Notes: generated from the letters alone by a model not told the origin. Positions 25,400-36,276 are shown, counted from the stretch's first letter. The stretch: 64,000 nt of DNA from Alteromonas antoniana (GCF_019249295.1 NZ_JAESDH010000019.1:1-64000), one strand, 5' to 3'. Translations and numbers: made by a program.

Positions 25400-27865
25400 A
25401 TGAGTAGACGTAACCGCCATCTGTTCTGGGTTATCCCGGTGCTTTCTATGATGGTTCAGCTGCCTGTCGCCACAGCAGCCATAAAACAAACGAAAGGCGA
25501 CTTTGAAGATAAATTCCGCCAGCTCGACGAAGTACTGCCAACGCCAAACGTTTACCGTAACGCGGCAGGTGAACCGGGCCATCAGTACTGGCAACAGAAA
25601 GTCGATTATAAAATCGATGTGAAACTGGACGAAGAAAAGCGTCGTCTGGAAGCCAGTGAAACCATCACTTACACCAACAACTCGCCAGACACACTGAAGT
25701 ATTTGTGGATCCAACTCGATCAAAACAAATTCCGCAATGATTCTATGTCTGCGCTGTCAACCAACTTCGGTGGCATTGGTAACCGTGGACCGGCGACAGA
25801 AAGTGCATCATCAGATAAGCCTGCACGCTTAAGCATGGGTGCACTGCGTCGTCAGCAATTTGTTGAAGACAACGAGCTGGGTTACGACATTCAGCGCGTT
25901 GAAAATAAAGCCGGCACCGATTTGCACCACGTGATCGTCGGCACGCTGATGCGTGTTGACCTTGCCACGCCATTAAAGCCAGGCAAGCAGGTAACCTTCG
26001 ATATTGATTTTGCCTTTAACATCGTCGAAGAAGATGCCGTATCTGCCCGTTCAGGTTATGAGCACTTTCCCGATGACGAGCGTGAAGGTGGCAACGATAT
26101 TTTCCTGCTGGCGCAATGGTTCCCACGTCTTGCTGCGTACACCGACTACGAAGCCTGGACGAACAAGGAGTTCATTGGCCGTGGTGAATTTACGCTGGAG
26201 TTCGGTAACTACGATGTGAACATCACGGTACCGGCTGACCACGTCGTGTCTTCTACCGGTGTGTTGCAGAACCCTAAAGATGTGTTAACTAAAACTCAGC
26301 GCGACCGCCTGAAAAAAGCGGAAACGGCAGACCGTACCGTCTTTATCGTGACTGCAGAAGAAGCACTGGAGAACGAAAAAGAAGGCACCAGCAAAACCAA
26401 AACCTGGCGCTTTCAGGCAGAAAATGTACGCGACTTTGCCTGGGCCTCTTCGCGTAAGTTCATGTGGGACGCACGCGGTTACCAGCAGGGCGGCGACGTA
26501 CAGCCACTGGTTATGGCCATGTCTTTCTACCCGAAAGAAGGTGGCGATCTGTGGAAGAAATACTCTACTGAAGCCGTTATCCACACCATGGACGTATACA
26601 GCCGGTTCTCATTTGATTACCCGTACCCGGTAGCGCAGTCTGTAAACGGTCCGGTAGGCGGCATGGAATACCCCATGATCACCTTTAACGGCCCGCGCAC
26701 GGAATTGCGTGACGATGGTTCGCGTACTTATTCACTGGCAGAAAAGCGCTTTTTGATTGGCGTGGTTATTCACGAAGTCGGGCACATTTACTTCCCTATG
26801 ACCGTGAACTCTGACGAGCGTCAGTGGACCTGGATGGATGAAGGCTTAAACAGCTTCTTAGACGGCGTTGCCGGTCGCGAATGGGATCCAAACATTCCAT
26901 GGGGCGTTGAGCCACGCGATATCACAGGCTACATGAAGTCCTCTACGCAGGTGCCAATCATGACCCAGTCTGACTCGGTTCTTCGCTTAGGCCCGAATGC
27001 CTATACCAAGCCTGCGGTTGCCCTGAATATTCTTCGTGAAACCATTTTAGGTCGTGAGCTGTTCGACTTTGCGTTTAAAGAGTATGCACAGCGCTGGATG
27101 TTTAAACGTCCTACCCCCGCGGATTTCTTCCGCACCATGGAAGAAGCGTCAGGGGTTGATCTTGACTGGTTCTGGCGTGGCTGGTTCTACTCTACCGATC
27201 ACGTAGATATCTCCATTGACCGCGTATACAAACTGCGTCTGGATACCGCAGATCCAGATATCGATTTTGCCCGCGAGCGTCAGGCGGAGAAAGACAAGCC
27301 GATGTCGCTTACCGACGAGCGCAACCGCGAAGAAGGCAAAAAACTGTGGGTGGAACGCTTTGACGACATCAAAGACTTCTACGACGACAACGATCAGTAC
27401 ACCGTTACCAATAAAGATCGTAACAAGTACCGTAAGTTCCTGGATAAACTGGAGCCGTGGGAGCGCAAAGCATTTGAGCGCGCTGTACGTGAAGATAAGA
27501 ACTACTACGTTCTGGACTTCTCAAACAAAGGCGGCCTGGTGATGCCTATCATACTGGAGCTGGAATATACTGACGGCACTACCGAGATGATGCGTATTCC
27601 TGCTGAAATCTGGCGTCGCACACCCAAAGCGGTCAGCAAGCTGGTGGTGACAGAGAAGGACAAAGAACTGGTAAGCGTGACGGTTGATCCGCGCTGGGAA
27701 ACGGCCGATGTAGACGTGGAAAACAACCACTATCCTCGCCGCATTATTCCTTCGCGCATCGAAGCGTACAAATCCAAGCCTCGCGATGGCAAGGTGTACC
27801 GCGACCTGATGCACGAAATCAACACCAAACTGGATGACGACAAAGAGGGCGACGATGACAACTAA
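25400..27865 (+). CDS. Secreted M1-family zinc metallopeptidase
   Basis: 821 residues. Signal peptide to about residue 26. The gluzincin site is complete: H458-E459-V-G-H462, with E481 18 residues later in WMDEGLNS. The M1 substrate motif appears as GGMEY. A C-terminal region rich in Asp/Lys/Arg follows the peptidase domain. aagga precedes the ATG. It probably acts as a periplasmic or outer-surface aminopeptidase. The downstream DUF6702-type gene starts within its last codons. Confidence 0.92.
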   Translation: MSRRNRHLFWVIPVLSMMVQLPVATAAIKQTKGDFEDKFRQLDEVLPTPNVYRNAAGEPGHQYWQQKVDYKIDVKLDEEKRRLEASETITYTNNSPDTLKYLWIQLDQNKFRNDSMSALSTNFGGIGNRGPATESASSDKPARLSMGALRRQQFVEDNELGYDIQRVENKAGTDLHHVIVGTLMRVDLATPLKPGKQVTFDIDFAFNIVEEDAVSARSGYEHFPDDEREGGNDIFLLAQWFPRLAAYTDYEAWTNKEFIGRGEFTLEFGNYDVNITVPADHVVSSTGVLQNPKDVLTKTQRDRLKKAETADRTVFIVTAEEALENEKEGTSKTKTWRFQAENVRDFAWASSRKFMWDARGYQQGGDVQPLVMAMSFYPKEGGDLWKKYSTEAVIHTMDVYSRFSFDYPYPVAQSVNGPVGGMEYPMITFNGPRTELRDDGSRTYSLAEKRFLIGVVIHEVGHIYFPMTVNSDERQWTWMDEGLNSFLDGVAGREWDPNIPWGVEPRDITGYMKSSTQVPIMTQSDSVLRLGPNAYTKPAVALNILRETILGRELFDFAFKEYAQRWMFKRPTPADFFRTMEEASGVDLDWFWRGWFYSTDHVDISIDRVYKLRLDTADPDIDFARERQAEKDKPMSLTDERNREEGKKLWVERFDDIKDFYDDNDQYTVTNKDRNKYRKFLDKLEPWERKAFERAVREDKNYYVLDFSNKGGLVMPIILELEYTDGTTEMMRIPAEIWRRTPKAVSKLVVTEKDKELVSVTVDPRWETADVDVENNHYPRRIIPSRIEAYKSKPRDGKVYRDLMHEINTKLDDDKEGDDDN

Positions 27866-28382
27866 GCTGTCTCGTTGTGCCCGGCAGTGGGGCCTGATGG
27901 CCCTGCTGCTGGTTACTGCTTTCTCGGCATCAGCACATCAGATAAAGGCCGCCATCACGACGGTACTGTTCAATCCCAGAACGGAAAATATCGAGGTGAT
28001 GCACCGGTTTAATCTGCATGACGCAGAGCACGCCGTGAAAATGCTGTTTGATAAGTCAGCCGACATTATGAGCGATGAGAGCACGCAGCAGGCGTTTGCC
28101 GAGTATGTGGATGAACACTTCGCCATTTTGAACGCAGACGGTGAGCCGCTGGCGCTGAAACCGGTTGGCTATGAAACCGAAGGTAAGTTTTTCTGGGTGT
28201 ATCAGGAAACGGCGCAGCCTCCGGCAATGGAAGGACTGCAAATTCGTCACGATGCCCTGCGTGATTTATGGCCGGCCCAGGTCAACACGTTAAATGTTGA
28301 GGGGAATGGGCCGCTGAAAACCCTGACCTTCACCGATAATGTGACTTTGCTTGAAGTCAAATTTAACGGTCATCATCACTGA
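27855..28382 (+). CDS. DUF6702-type periplasmic protein
   Basis: 175 residues from the second in-frame ATG (27855), chosen because agaggg lies 6 bases before it; an earlier ATG at 27834 is possible. A signal peptide ends near FSASAHQ. The rest is a compact domain with the H-x-IKAAITTVLFNPRTENIEV opening typical of DUF6702, found beside M1 peptidases. It overlaps the peptidase gene by 11 bases, indicating co-translation. Function unknown. Confidence 0.75.
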   Translation: MTTKLSRCARQWGLMALLLVTAFSASAHQIKAAITTVLFNPRTENIEVMHRFNLHDAEHAVKMLFDKSADIMSDESTQQAFAEYVDEHFAILNADGEPLALKPVGYETEGKFFWVYQETAQPPAMEGLQIRHDALRDLWPAQVNTLNVEGNGPLKTLTFTDNVTLLEVKFNGHHH

Positions 28383-28623
28383 CTCTTTACCGGCACCAAC
28401 GCGCGCAACACTGCCTGACTGAGGTGCCGTTTATCTCCTCGCTACGCGCCACATCTTCCCGCTTTTGCTTTCGTTACTTTTTATAATAGATTGATTATGT
28501 GACGATTTTCATTCTGAAATACCATCACGCTTTCGCAGATACGCGACACCTGTACTCATCCGACTTTCATTATGAATTTTTAGCGATTAGTATTTAATCA
28601 ACCATTTTGTACAGGTGTGAGTT

Positions 28624-29349
28624 ATGAAGCCGTTTTTTGCTGTTCTGTTTATGCTGTCCACGTCGGTGTTAACCGGGTGTGCAACCCTCAACTTTCCCTC
28701 TCCCATGACCGAGACCGAAGTGTTCGATAAGCTGGTTAGTGTGGAGCCAGTTGCCCCTAAAGAGAAAATATACCGCCAATACGTGACTGACGGGCGTTAC
28801 CTGCAATTCGAACGCATTGATGAGAACAACATTATTTACGGATGGTATACCTGTACAGATTGCACCTGGACCCGGTCCAAGTTTTTAGCTATGTATGACG
28901 GCAGTTATCTCTATCTGACTTACGGTCATCATGAAGAGTTTTTCCTGGAGTCGCCACAGAATAAACGCCAGCACCCTGACTTTTCTCACTGGTCGTGGAG
29001 CGTGGTGAATAAATATCAGATAGAAGGACGCAACCTCATCCTCAGAGGGCAAATCCGAAAATGCATCTACGACACGCCGCAAATCCGGGAATGGGACAAC
29101 AGCCCCTGGTCTTACGACGGTGAAATTGACTGTATGTATAAGGAACGCGGGACGTTTCAGAGTATCTACGTAGCGACGATAGACGAAACACTGACGGGTC
29201 AGCGAAGCTCCATTGTTGGTGCTGAACAGGATGCCATACCCTCGGATATTCGCAGTAAGCTGACCGGCCTGAAAGACTTATACGAGCAAGGCCTTATCAC
29301 GCAGGAAGAATACGAAGAAAAGCGGCGAGAAGTGCTCGATAGCTTGTAG
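28624..29349 (+). CDS. Lipoprotein with C-terminal SHOCT motif
   Basis: 241 residues. Signal peptide with lipobox VLTGC (Cys at about 19). The middle carries aromatic residues and a CTDC pair. The C-terminal 30 residues (LKDLYEQGLITQEEYEEKRR) match the SHOCT motif, thought to mediate oligomerisation. aggtgtgag precedes the ATG. Stand-alone gene followed by a strong stem-loop. Function unknown. Confidence 0.75.
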   Translation: MKPFFAVLFMLSTSVLTGCATLNFPSPMTETEVFDKLVSVEPVAPKEKIYRQYVTDGRYLQFERIDENNIIYGWYTCTDCTWTRSKFLAMYDGSYLYLTYGHHEEFFLESPQNKRQHPDFSHWSWSVVNKYQIEGRNLILRGQIRKCIYDTPQIREWDNSPWSYDGEIDCMYKERGTFQSIYVATIDETLTGQRSSIVGAEQDAIPSDIRSKLTGLKDLYEQGLITQEEYEEKRREVLDSL

Positions 29350-29359
29350 CGTTTGTTCC

Positions 29360-29384
29360 AGAGCGGCCGTGGCCGCTCTCTTTG
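29360..29384 (+). terminator. Probable terminator after the SHOCT lipoprotein gene
   Basis: A 9-bp stem agagcggcc/ggccgctct with a two-base loop, followed by ctttgg, a poor T-run. It lies 11 bases after the stop codon, so a 3' end here is likely. Confidence 0.6.
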
Positions 29385-29621
29385 GATTTGTTATCTGGCT
29401 GAATAGTCTTTCGGCGCTTATGCTACCAGACAAGCTTCATATTGTTTTGTGACACCGCCACGTCTTGTAGGGTGGCTGTGTATCTTCACCGACAATCTAC
29501 CCTCACGTAACACACCGTGACATCGTTTCTGCGTCTACGCCATAAGTCGTAGATGGCACCGTTGACCCGCCGCGTACTCGTGACGCATTATGCTATTAAT
29601 AACCAGACTTAAGGAAACATC

Positions 29622-29894
29622 ATGAGTGAAAAGCCGGTCGGAAGTGAATTCGCAAACAAGAAAAATATCATGTGGGTGTTACTCTCCGGTGCAATGGCGG
29701 TAACGTTTGTCGTCCTCATGTTCTTGCCAGACTCAGGCACCGGGACGGGTACCATTGCAGTTTATGCTTCGATGCTATGGTGTGGGCTGTTTGGTGCAGC
29801 GCTCGCACGATACGTTAACCGAAACGGGTGGATGGGTTTTGCGGGCGGCAGTGTGGCGGGCCTCGTGATCCAAATGCTCTCGCAACTGGTTTAA
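29622..29894 (+). CDS. Small two- or three-helix membrane protein
   Basis: 90 residues with hydrophobic segments near residues 17-36, 43-62 and 70-89. aaggaaa lies at good spacing before ATG. Followed after 27 bases by the ABC1 kinase gene, so the two are probably co-transcribed. No domain recognised. Confidence 0.65.
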   Translation: MSEKPVGSEFANKKNIMWVLLSGAMAVTFVVLMFLPDSGTGTGTIAVYASMLWCGLFGAALARYVNRNGWMGFAGGSVAGLVIQMLSQLV

Positions 29895-29921
29895 AATTTA
29901 AATTCCTAATCTGAGTATGTC

Positions 29922-31250
29922 ATGGCAGATGAAAAGCCTGGTAAGCGGATCCCTACCGGCAGACTTGCCAGAGTTGGTCGCCTGGGCGCGCTGGCTGGCC
30001 GAATTGCTACCAATGTAGTTACACAGGGGGCCGGTCAGTGGATGAAGGGGGAGCGTCCTCAACTGTCATCGCTGTTGCTGACGCCCGGCAACATCACACG
30101 CATAGCAGACCAACTCGCCACCATGCGCGGCGCGGCGATGAAAGTTGGTCAGCTGATATCAATGGACGGTGGCGATTTTCTGCCTCCTGAGCTGGCTGAA
30201 ATTCTGGCTCGTCTTCGTGAAGACGCTGAGCCGATGCCAAAGGCACAGCTTATAGAGGTGTTAGATAATAACTGGGGGAAAGGATGGCAGGACCGTCTGC
30301 TTTACTTTTCTTTTGCTCCGGTGGCGGCGGCGTCTATCGGACAAGTGCATAAAGCCATCACCATGGATGGCGAGACACTGGCGATTAAAGTGCAGTACCC
30401 GGGTATCAAAGACAGTATCAACGCGGATGTCGATAATGTGGCGTCTCTAATTAGACTCTCCGGTCTTATTCCGAAGGATATCGCCTTAAACACGATCCTT
30501 GAGGACGCAAAAATACAGCTGCATCAGGAAGCCGAGTATCAGCGCGAAGCTGAGATGCTCTCTCGCTACGCAGCATACTGTGATGATTCCCCGCTCTTTG
30601 TGACACCTACTGTTTATCCGACGCTCACCACTGATACGGTGCTGGCGATGAGTTACCTCAACGGCGATCCCATTGAGCACCTGCAAAGCGAAGATCAGTC
30701 TGTACGCAATAACGTGATGAGTAGCCTGCTACGATTATTTTTTCAGGAAGTGTTCGACTTCAGGTTACTGCAAAGCGATCCTAATCTGGCGAACTATCGC
30801 TATCAGAAAGACACCGGCAAGGTAGTGCTTCTCGATTTTGGTGCCACTCGCGAGATCCCCGCTTCCATCAGTGATGGCTACCGTACTTTATTACAGGCAG
30901 CGTATGATAATGACGCCGCATTGATGCGTACCACTGCTCTGAAACTGGGACTGATGTTAGATACTCACTCACCGCGCCAGCAGGATGCCGTTGTAGAAAT
31001 GGGATTAACCGCCTGTGAGTCAGTACGAGTAGATTCACCCTATGATTTTGGCAAAACCGACTTAATGCTGCGATTGCACGAAATGGGTATGTCGCTGACC
31101 TATGAAAACAATTTCTGGCATGTTCCGCCGGCAGATGCGCTGTTTATACACCGTAAACTGGGAGGGCTGTTTCTGCTGGCCAAGCGTCTGGGAGCGCAGG
31201 TCGATATGCAGGAGGTCGCATCTCCCTGGATATCCACTCCTGATAGCTAA
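29922..31250 (+). CDS. ABC1/ADCK (UbiB/COQ8-type) atypical kinase
   Basis: 442 residues. The KxGQ motif (AAMKVGQLISMDGGDFLPPEL) and the later SDPNLANYRY and LLDFGATREI motifs identify the ABC1 family and match the COQ8 subgroup more than UbiB. COQ8-type proteins are ATPases that support ubiquinone synthesis at the membrane. No C-terminal membrane helices are apparent, unlike UbiB. It stands downstream of a small membrane protein, which may be its membrane partner (inference). Confidence 0.88.
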   Translation: MADEKPGKRIPTGRLARVGRLGALAGRIATNVVTQGAGQWMKGERPQLSSLLLTPGNITRIADQLATMRGAAMKVGQLISMDGGDFLPPELAEILARLREDAEPMPKAQLIEVLDNNWGKGWQDRLLYFSFAPVAAASIGQVHKAITMDGETLAIKVQYPGIKDSINADVDNVASLIRLSGLIPKDIALNTILEDAKIQLHQEAEYQREAEMLSRYAAYCDDSPLFVTPTVYPTLTTDTVLAMSYLNGDPIEHLQSEDQSVRNNVMSSLLRLFFQEVFDFRLLQSDPNLANYRYQKDTGKVVLLDFGATREIPASISDGYRTLLQAAYDNDAALMRTTALKLGLMLDTHSPRQQDAVVEMGLTACESVRVDSPYDFGKTDLMLRLHEMGMSLTYENNFWHVPPADALFIHRKLGGLFLLAKRLGAQVDMQEVASPWISTPDS

Positions 31251-31392
31251 CGCTCTTTATAATTATCGCCTTTCATCAGTCGTATCGGGTATGGTTTTTA
31301 TCAACACAACTTATAACAGCTGAGGTAGGGCAGAGCAGCTTTTGTAAAAAAGCGCCGGTGCAGAAGCACCAATGACAAGGTGCCTGCGATAG

Positions 31393-31701
31393 TCAGTAGG
31401 GAAGCGTCATGGTAAACGGCAACGCCATTTGCTCAGCGCTTTTAGGAGGATTACCTATCATCTCATCGTATGGCGTATCATGCTTCATAACCGCCTGGTC
31501 GACATCACAGTGCGCGAAGGTTTCGCGGATCTGTCCGGCGCTGAAGAAGCGTTTCGGATTATCATTTTCGTCATAAACCAGGCCGGTATTATCGCCAACC
31601 GCAAGCCAGACAAGATACACATTCATTTCATAAGACTGCACTTCAAGATAATCAATCGCCAGAGCATTCTGGATGACGTCTTTATAATAAAATTTATGCA
31701 T
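31393..31701 (-). CDS. DUF6482 family protein
   Basis: 102 residues. The IDYLEVQSYEMNVYLV opening, a short Gly/Asp segment and the C-terminal PYDEMIG box are characteristic of this small cytoplasmic family. No membrane segment. It converges with the ABC1 gene. A GGTGC/GCACC stem at 31357-31370 (minus strand, followed by a T-rich stretch) may end its transcript. Function unknown. Confidence 0.7.
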   Translation of the reverse strand: MHKFYYKDVIQNALAIDYLEVQSYEMNVYLVWLAVGDNTGLVYDENDNPKRFFSAGQIRETFAHCDVDQAVMKHDTPYDEMIGNPPKSAEQMALPFTMTLPY

Positions 31702-31859
31702 AGCCGTTTGCCATTTTAAAGTGTGTTTTGTCAGCGTGGAGAATTACCGATAAAGACAGTTACGGGACACGCATAGCGCAACTGGAAAACCGGGTGCAGA
31801 AAGCAACGCCGCACTGGCTCTGGGCCAGTCCTGGTCTTAATTCAGTTCCACGTTACAGT

Positions 31860-33116
31860 TTATTCACTCCACCTACGCAGCTTAAGTTCTTCGGGGTCAT
31901 CGTCACCAATGAAATTTTTGTCATCTTGTCGTACAACCCATAACAACATAACCAGACTGACGGCATGCAGTGTCAAAGAGGCCGTCACCAGTAACGTCGG
32001 TAATCCAACTGCCAGCCATAGCAGGGGCAGAGCAAGCAGACGGGGGCCTTCCAGCGCCAGGGCCATTTTGGACTGCTGAAGCACGAAACCGATTTGTATA
32101 CTCGATAGAAGTACACTAATCATAAGTACTGCCTGCTGTGCGCCGGTGATTGCCGAGAAATTCAAAAGCAGATAGACAGCCGTCGCCAACATCAGAATAT
32201 GCTGTAAGACACAGTACTTATTGACGGCGTCATTCAACGCCGGGTCGTATTTTTTAAAGTCGGCCAACGACGATTTGATCTGCGGATACTGCTTTGCAAC
32301 GTCAGCGGGTCGCCAGCCGGTACGTCCAAACCACACCCGCCATTTATCACGCCATCGTTTGGTGTGATAACTGTCGTGTATTAGTTGCGAATACACCTGT
32401 AAGTTCGCCCAAACCGGATTGAAGCTTTTGAGCGCACCACGAATGCCGTATACAGGTTTTGCATTGTTCATTTCCGGGATGAAAGTACCAAATAGCCTGT
32501 CCCACAAAATGAATACACCACCGTAGTTCTTGTCGATATAGACACGGTTCTGTGCATGATGAACCCGATGATTTGAAGGGGTTACGAACACCCATTCCAT
32601 CCACCCCAGTTTGTCGATGTACTGTGTATGCACCCAAAACTGATACACCAGATTCAGTGCAGCGACAGTGATCACCATTTCCGGTGGAAAGCCCATCATC
32701 GCCATTGGCAGATAAAATATCCAGCTAAACAGCGCTCCGCTGGTTTGTCGTAAGGCGGTGGTGAGATTGTAATCTTCGCTGGAGTGATGCACGACATGCG
32801 CGGCCCAAAGAAGACTCATCTCGTGTCCCATACGATGATTCCAGTAATAGAAAAAATCGTAAATGATGAAAGCGGCGATCCAGGTCCATACGGAATCCGG
32901 CAGAACCGTCAGGGCCAGCGCATCAAATACCAGCACGTACATGGTCAGCGGGATCAGCTGATGAAGAAGTGTCATAAGCCGGGAAAGTACGCCGGCACTT
33001 AGGCTGGTCAGGGCATCGTTAATACGATAGTGGCCATTTTTGCTTCGTGAATCCCAATACCATTCAACACCAATTAACAGGAAAAAAGCAGGGATCGCGA
33101 AGAGAATGACTGTCAT
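31860..33116 (-). CDS. Fatty acid hydroxylase / sterol desaturase family membrane protein
   Basis: 418 residues, many hydrophobic helices. The di-iron histidine boxes HRMGHE, HVVHHS and NHRVHH are all intact, so it should be a membrane hydroxylase. The arrangement resembles alkylglycerol monooxygenase-like proteins, but substrate cannot be read. Stand-alone on the minus strand, divergent from the DUF3014 gene. Confidence 0.87.
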   Translation of the reverse strand: MTVILFAIPAFFLLIGVEWYWDSRSKNGHYRINDALTSLSAGVLSRLMTLLHQLIPLTMYVLVFDALALTVLPDSVWTWIAAFIIYDFFYYWNHRMGHEMSLLWAAHVVHHSSEDYNLTTALRQTSGALFSWIFYLPMAMMGFPPEMVITVAALNLVYQFWVHTQYIDKLGWMEWVFVTPSNHRVHHAQNRVYIDKNYGGVFILWDRLFGTFIPEMNNAKPVYGIRGALKSFNPVWANLQVYSQLIHDSYHTKRWRDKWRVWFGRTGWRPADVAKQYPQIKSSLADFKKYDPALNDAVNKYCVLQHILMLATAVYLLLNFSAITGAQQAVLMISVLLSSIQIGFVLQQSKMALALEGPRLLALPLLWLAVGLPTLLVTASLTLHAVSLVMLLWVVRQDDKNFIGDDDPEELKLRRWSE

Positions 33117-33376
33117 AACAGGCTCGTTGTTTTTTTAGACGATGTTAATAGAATGTATCGCCATTTCAAGTATTTCCTGCAATTTCACCTGCAGATCACG
33201 GCAAATCCTAAGGTATCATGAAACAAAAGCGATCAAATTCTGTCCTTTTAAAGTAGAAAAGTGTTAGAAAAGAGGAATTTGGCCTTGCTTAGGAACCAAT
33301 CCGTCTATTGATTTTCCAATATGTTGCAATATCTCTGATAGTATTAAGCAAGGACTGAAAACACGGTGGAGACATT

Positions 33377-34240
33377 ATGAGTGAAGCGTCAGAAAAACGA
33401 ACACTAGCCCCGCACCTGATTATTATCGGTGTCATCGTAATTGTGATTTTGGCCGTGCTGTTCTGGCCGTCTGAAGATGAGCCGGAAGATACCATGGTAA
33501 ATGAGCCGGAGGTTACCCAGCCGGATAACACTATGCCAGATGAGCCCAAAATCATAGAGCCTGAACAGGCTCCCTCGACGGTCGAACTCGATCCGGAAGC
33601 GGAAGTGGAGCCGATGCCGGATATGCCGGAAACAGAACCGGAACCACTGGATACCAGCGATCCGGCGATAAAGTCGTCTTTGCAGGAAATTTCCGACGCG
33701 AACTCCACGCAGGTTAATCGTCTTCTTGTCAATGAAGCCCTACTACAGCGTTTTGTGGTATCGGTAACCAATCTGGCAAATGAAGAGATGGCGCCTAACC
33801 ATCAGTTACTGACGCCGCCCGATCAGCCTTTCAGAACGTATACGCAGGCTGACAAAGAGTGGATAGATGCTGCCAGCTACAAGCGCTACACCCCTTATGT
33901 AGACATGCTGGAGTCGTTTAACAATGAAGCCCTGCTTAACCTGTACGCCATGTATAAGGGGGATATTCAGGCGAAATACGCGGAAATTGGTGAAGATCCC
34001 GATGAACCGTTCGATCAAAAGCTGATTGAGGCTATCGATGAGCTACTGGACACCCCTGAAGTGCCGGTACCGGTTGAAGTATATACCGATTCTGTTGCCT
34101 ATAAGTATGCCGATCCTCGTCTGGAAAATCTGAGTACACCGCAGAAACAGCTGCTGCGTACCGGGCCAGATAATATGCGCCGCATCAAGGCTAAGCTGCG
34201 CGAAATTCAGGATATGCTGCAAGACAATGGATCTGAGTAG
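33377..34240 (+). CDS. DUF3014 domain protein
   Basis: 287 residues. One N-terminal membrane helix (about 14-33) is followed by an extended Pro/Glu/Asp-rich linker to about residue 95 and a compact helical domain with FVVSVTNLANEEMAP and YADPRLENL, typical of DUF3014. It is probably anchored in the inner membrane facing the periplasm. ggtggaga precedes the ATG. The DUF1285 gene starts within its end (14-base overlap). Confidence 0.82.
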   Translation: MSEASEKRTLAPHLIIIGVIVIVILAVLFWPSEDEPEDTMVNEPEVTQPDNTMPDEPKIIEPEQAPSTVELDPEAEVEPMPDMPETEPEPLDTSDPAIKSSLQEISDANSTQVNRLLVNEALLQRFVVSVTNLANEEMAPNHQLLTPPDQPFRTYTQADKEWIDAASYKRYTPYVDMLESFNNEALLNLYAMYKGDIQAKYAEIGEDPDEPFDQKLIEAIDELLDTPEVPVPVEVYTDSVAYKYADPRLENLSTPQKQLLRTGPDNMRRIKAKLREIQDMLQDNGSE

Positions 34241-34793
34241 ATTCCAGCAACAGTTGTCCGGGACGCAAGACGCGTCCCAGTCTCTGCCGCCGGTAGAGAA
34301 GTGGGATCCGGACTTCTGTGGCGACCTGAACATGGTCATCGCTTTAGATGGCCGCTGGTTTTACGAAAATTCCCCGATTGGCCGCCAGTCCCTGGTCAGG
34401 CTTTTCTCTACTGTTCTCAAAAAAGAGGATGAGAATTACTATCTGGTAACACCGGTGGAGAAGGTTGGGATCCAGGTTGAAGACGTGCCCTTTGTTATTA
34501 CAAACTGGCGACGTGAGGATGGCAACCTGATATTGACCACACAGACCGGCGACGACTGCGTCATCGGCCATGACCATCCTATTGAATTACGCTCCCCGCC
34601 CGCTCCATTAGCCGATCCGGATGCCACGCCGATCCCTTACGTAAATGTTCGTCGTAATTTATGGGGACGACTGCATCAGAATGTTTACTACCAGTTACTG
34701 GAGCATGCCGAGTCATCTACTGATGAAGCGGGAGTATCGACATGGACGGTTACCAGCCAGGGTGAGTCCTACTGTATTGGGCAAGTGAAATAG
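34227..34793 (+). CDS. DUF1285 family protein
   Basis: 188 residues. The CGDLNMVIALDGRWFYENSP opening and the PFVITNWR segment are characteristic of DUF1285, a soluble mostly-beta family of unknown function. It overlaps the DUF3014 gene by 14 bases in another frame, so both are made together. No signal peptide. Confidence 0.82.
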   Translation: MDLSRFQQQLSGTQDASQSLPPVEKWDPDFCGDLNMVIALDGRWFYENSPIGRQSLVRLFSTVLKKEDENYYLVTPVEKVGIQVEDVPFVITNWRREDGNLILTTQTGDDCVIGHDHPIELRSPPAPLADPDATPIPYVNVRRNLWGRLHQNVYYQLLEHAESSTDEAGVSTWTVTSQGESYCIGQVK

Positions 34794-34980
34794 GCATTCT
34801 GCTACCCGGCGTTTCCCGCAACAGCGAATGATACCGCTGAAAGTCAGGCGCCCGTCACGCAGCAGGTTTGCATCACGTTAAAGATTATCTCACCGTAACG
34901 CGCTTTATCGTATCTGAGTTTGCGTTGCTACGCCGGCTACCCTAGAGTAAAAATCTCCAAACCAGAGAAGAATTACAACA

Positions 34981-36267
34981 ATGATGAAGAAAACCCTACT
35001 GGCGCTCGCTGCAAGCGCCCTGACACTGTCAGCGCAAGCTGCCACTCTGATCCACGCAGGCAAAGTTTTTACCGGCACTAGCGATTCCTTAAAAGAGAAA
35101 GTCACGCTGGTGGTTGAAGGCAACACGATTAAAGCCATACAAAACGGATACGTTGAAGGTGACGACAGCGATACGGTAATTGATTTAAAAAACGCCACGG
35201 TACTTCCGGGCCTGATGGACATGCACGTGCATTTATCAATGCAGCATGGCGGCCCGCAAACGTATCTTGAACGTTATTCTCTGAATGAAGCAGACTACGC
35301 GCTACGGGCAGCAAATTACGGTGAGAAAACCCTTATGGCTGGCTTTACCACCGTCAGAAACCTGGGTGATGGCTATAATGAGACGGTGGCACTGCGTAAT
35401 GCCATCGCTAAAGGGATCCAAACCGGCCCACGAATTTATACCGCGGCAAAATCTATCGCCACTACGGGCGGGCATGCCGATCCCAGCAATGGTATGGCAA
35501 AGAGCATTCGGCCCGATGTTGGCCCTGAAGACGGCGTAGTCAATGGTGTAGCAGAGGCCAGACAAGCGGTTCGTCAGAGATATCAGGACGGCGCGGATGT
35601 TATCAAAATCACCGCCACAGGCGGTGTATTAAGTGTCGCGAAAAGCGGCCAGAACCCACAGTTTATGGATGATGAAGTTAGTGCCATTGTTGAGACTGCC
35701 AACGATTACGGTATGACCGTTGCGGTTCATGCCCACGGTAAAGAGGGGATGAAGCGCGCCATCCGTGCGGGCGTCACATCGATTGAACATGGCACCTACA
35801 TGGACGATGAAGCCATTAAACTGATGAAAGAGCACGGCACCTATTACGTACCGACCATCCTCGCCGGCGCGTTTGTAGCGGAAAAAGCAAAAATTGATGG
35901 CTATTTCCCTGACATCGTTCGCCCGAAAGCTGCCGCTATCGGACCACTTATTCAATCTACCTTTGCCAAAGCTTACAAAGAAGGCGTGAAAATTGCTTTT
36001 GGAACAGACAGTGGTGTCTCGGCGCACGGTGACAATGCCCAAGAGTTTACGCTGATGGTAGAGGCAGGTATGCCGCCTGCGGAAGCGTTAAAGAGTGCAA
36101 CCGTATCTACGGCTGAACTGCTGGGTATCAGTGACAAACTGGGCTCTCTTGAAGCAGGTAAGCTTGCAGATATTGTGGCGGTTCCCGGAAATCCTCTTGA
36201 TGACATCACAGTAATGGAAAACGTAATTTTCGTGATGAAGGACGGGACGGTGTATAAACGCTCGTAA
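34981..36267 (+). CDS. Secreted amidohydrolase (imidazolonepropionase / Xaa-Pro dipeptidase-like)
   Basis: 428 residues with a signal peptide ending near LSAQA. Metal-site motifs of the amidohydrolase superfamily are intact: HVH (in MDMHVHLSM), the likely carboxylated Lys in [16 protein letters not shown], and the Asp in FGTDSGV. Closest described group are periplasmic imidazolonepropionase-like and prolidase-like hydrolases, but the true substrate may be a dipeptide or lactam. It heads a two-gene operon with the VTT protein 9 bases downstream. Confidence 0.88.
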   Translation: MMKKTLLALAASALTLSAQAATLIHAGKVFTGTSDSLKEKVTLVVEGNTIKAIQNGYVEGDDSDTVIDLKNATVLPGLMDMHVHLSMQHGGPQTYLERYSLNEADYALRAANYGEKTLMAGFTTVRNLGDGYNETVALRNAIAKGIQTGPRIYTAAKSIATTGGHADPSNGMAKSIRPDVGPEDGVVNGVAEARQAVRQRYQDGADVIKITATGGVLSVAKSGQNPQFMDDEVSAIVETANDYGMTVAVHAHGKEGMKRAIRAGVTSIEHGTYMDDEAIKLMKEHGTYYVPTILAGAFVAEKAKIDGYFPDIVRPKAAAIGPLIQSTFAKAYKEGVKIAFGTDSGVSAHGDNAQEFTLMVEAGMPPAEALKSATVSTAELLGISDKLGSLEAGKLADIVAVPGNPLDDITVMENVIFVMKDGTVYKRS

Positions 36268-36276
36268 AAGGATTAC

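Noticed and set aside
33377..33771. Minus-strand Ser/Gly-rich 160-codon frame at 33289-33771
   Set aside because: It mirrors the Pro/Glu-rich linker of the DUF3014 gene and has no independent start signal.
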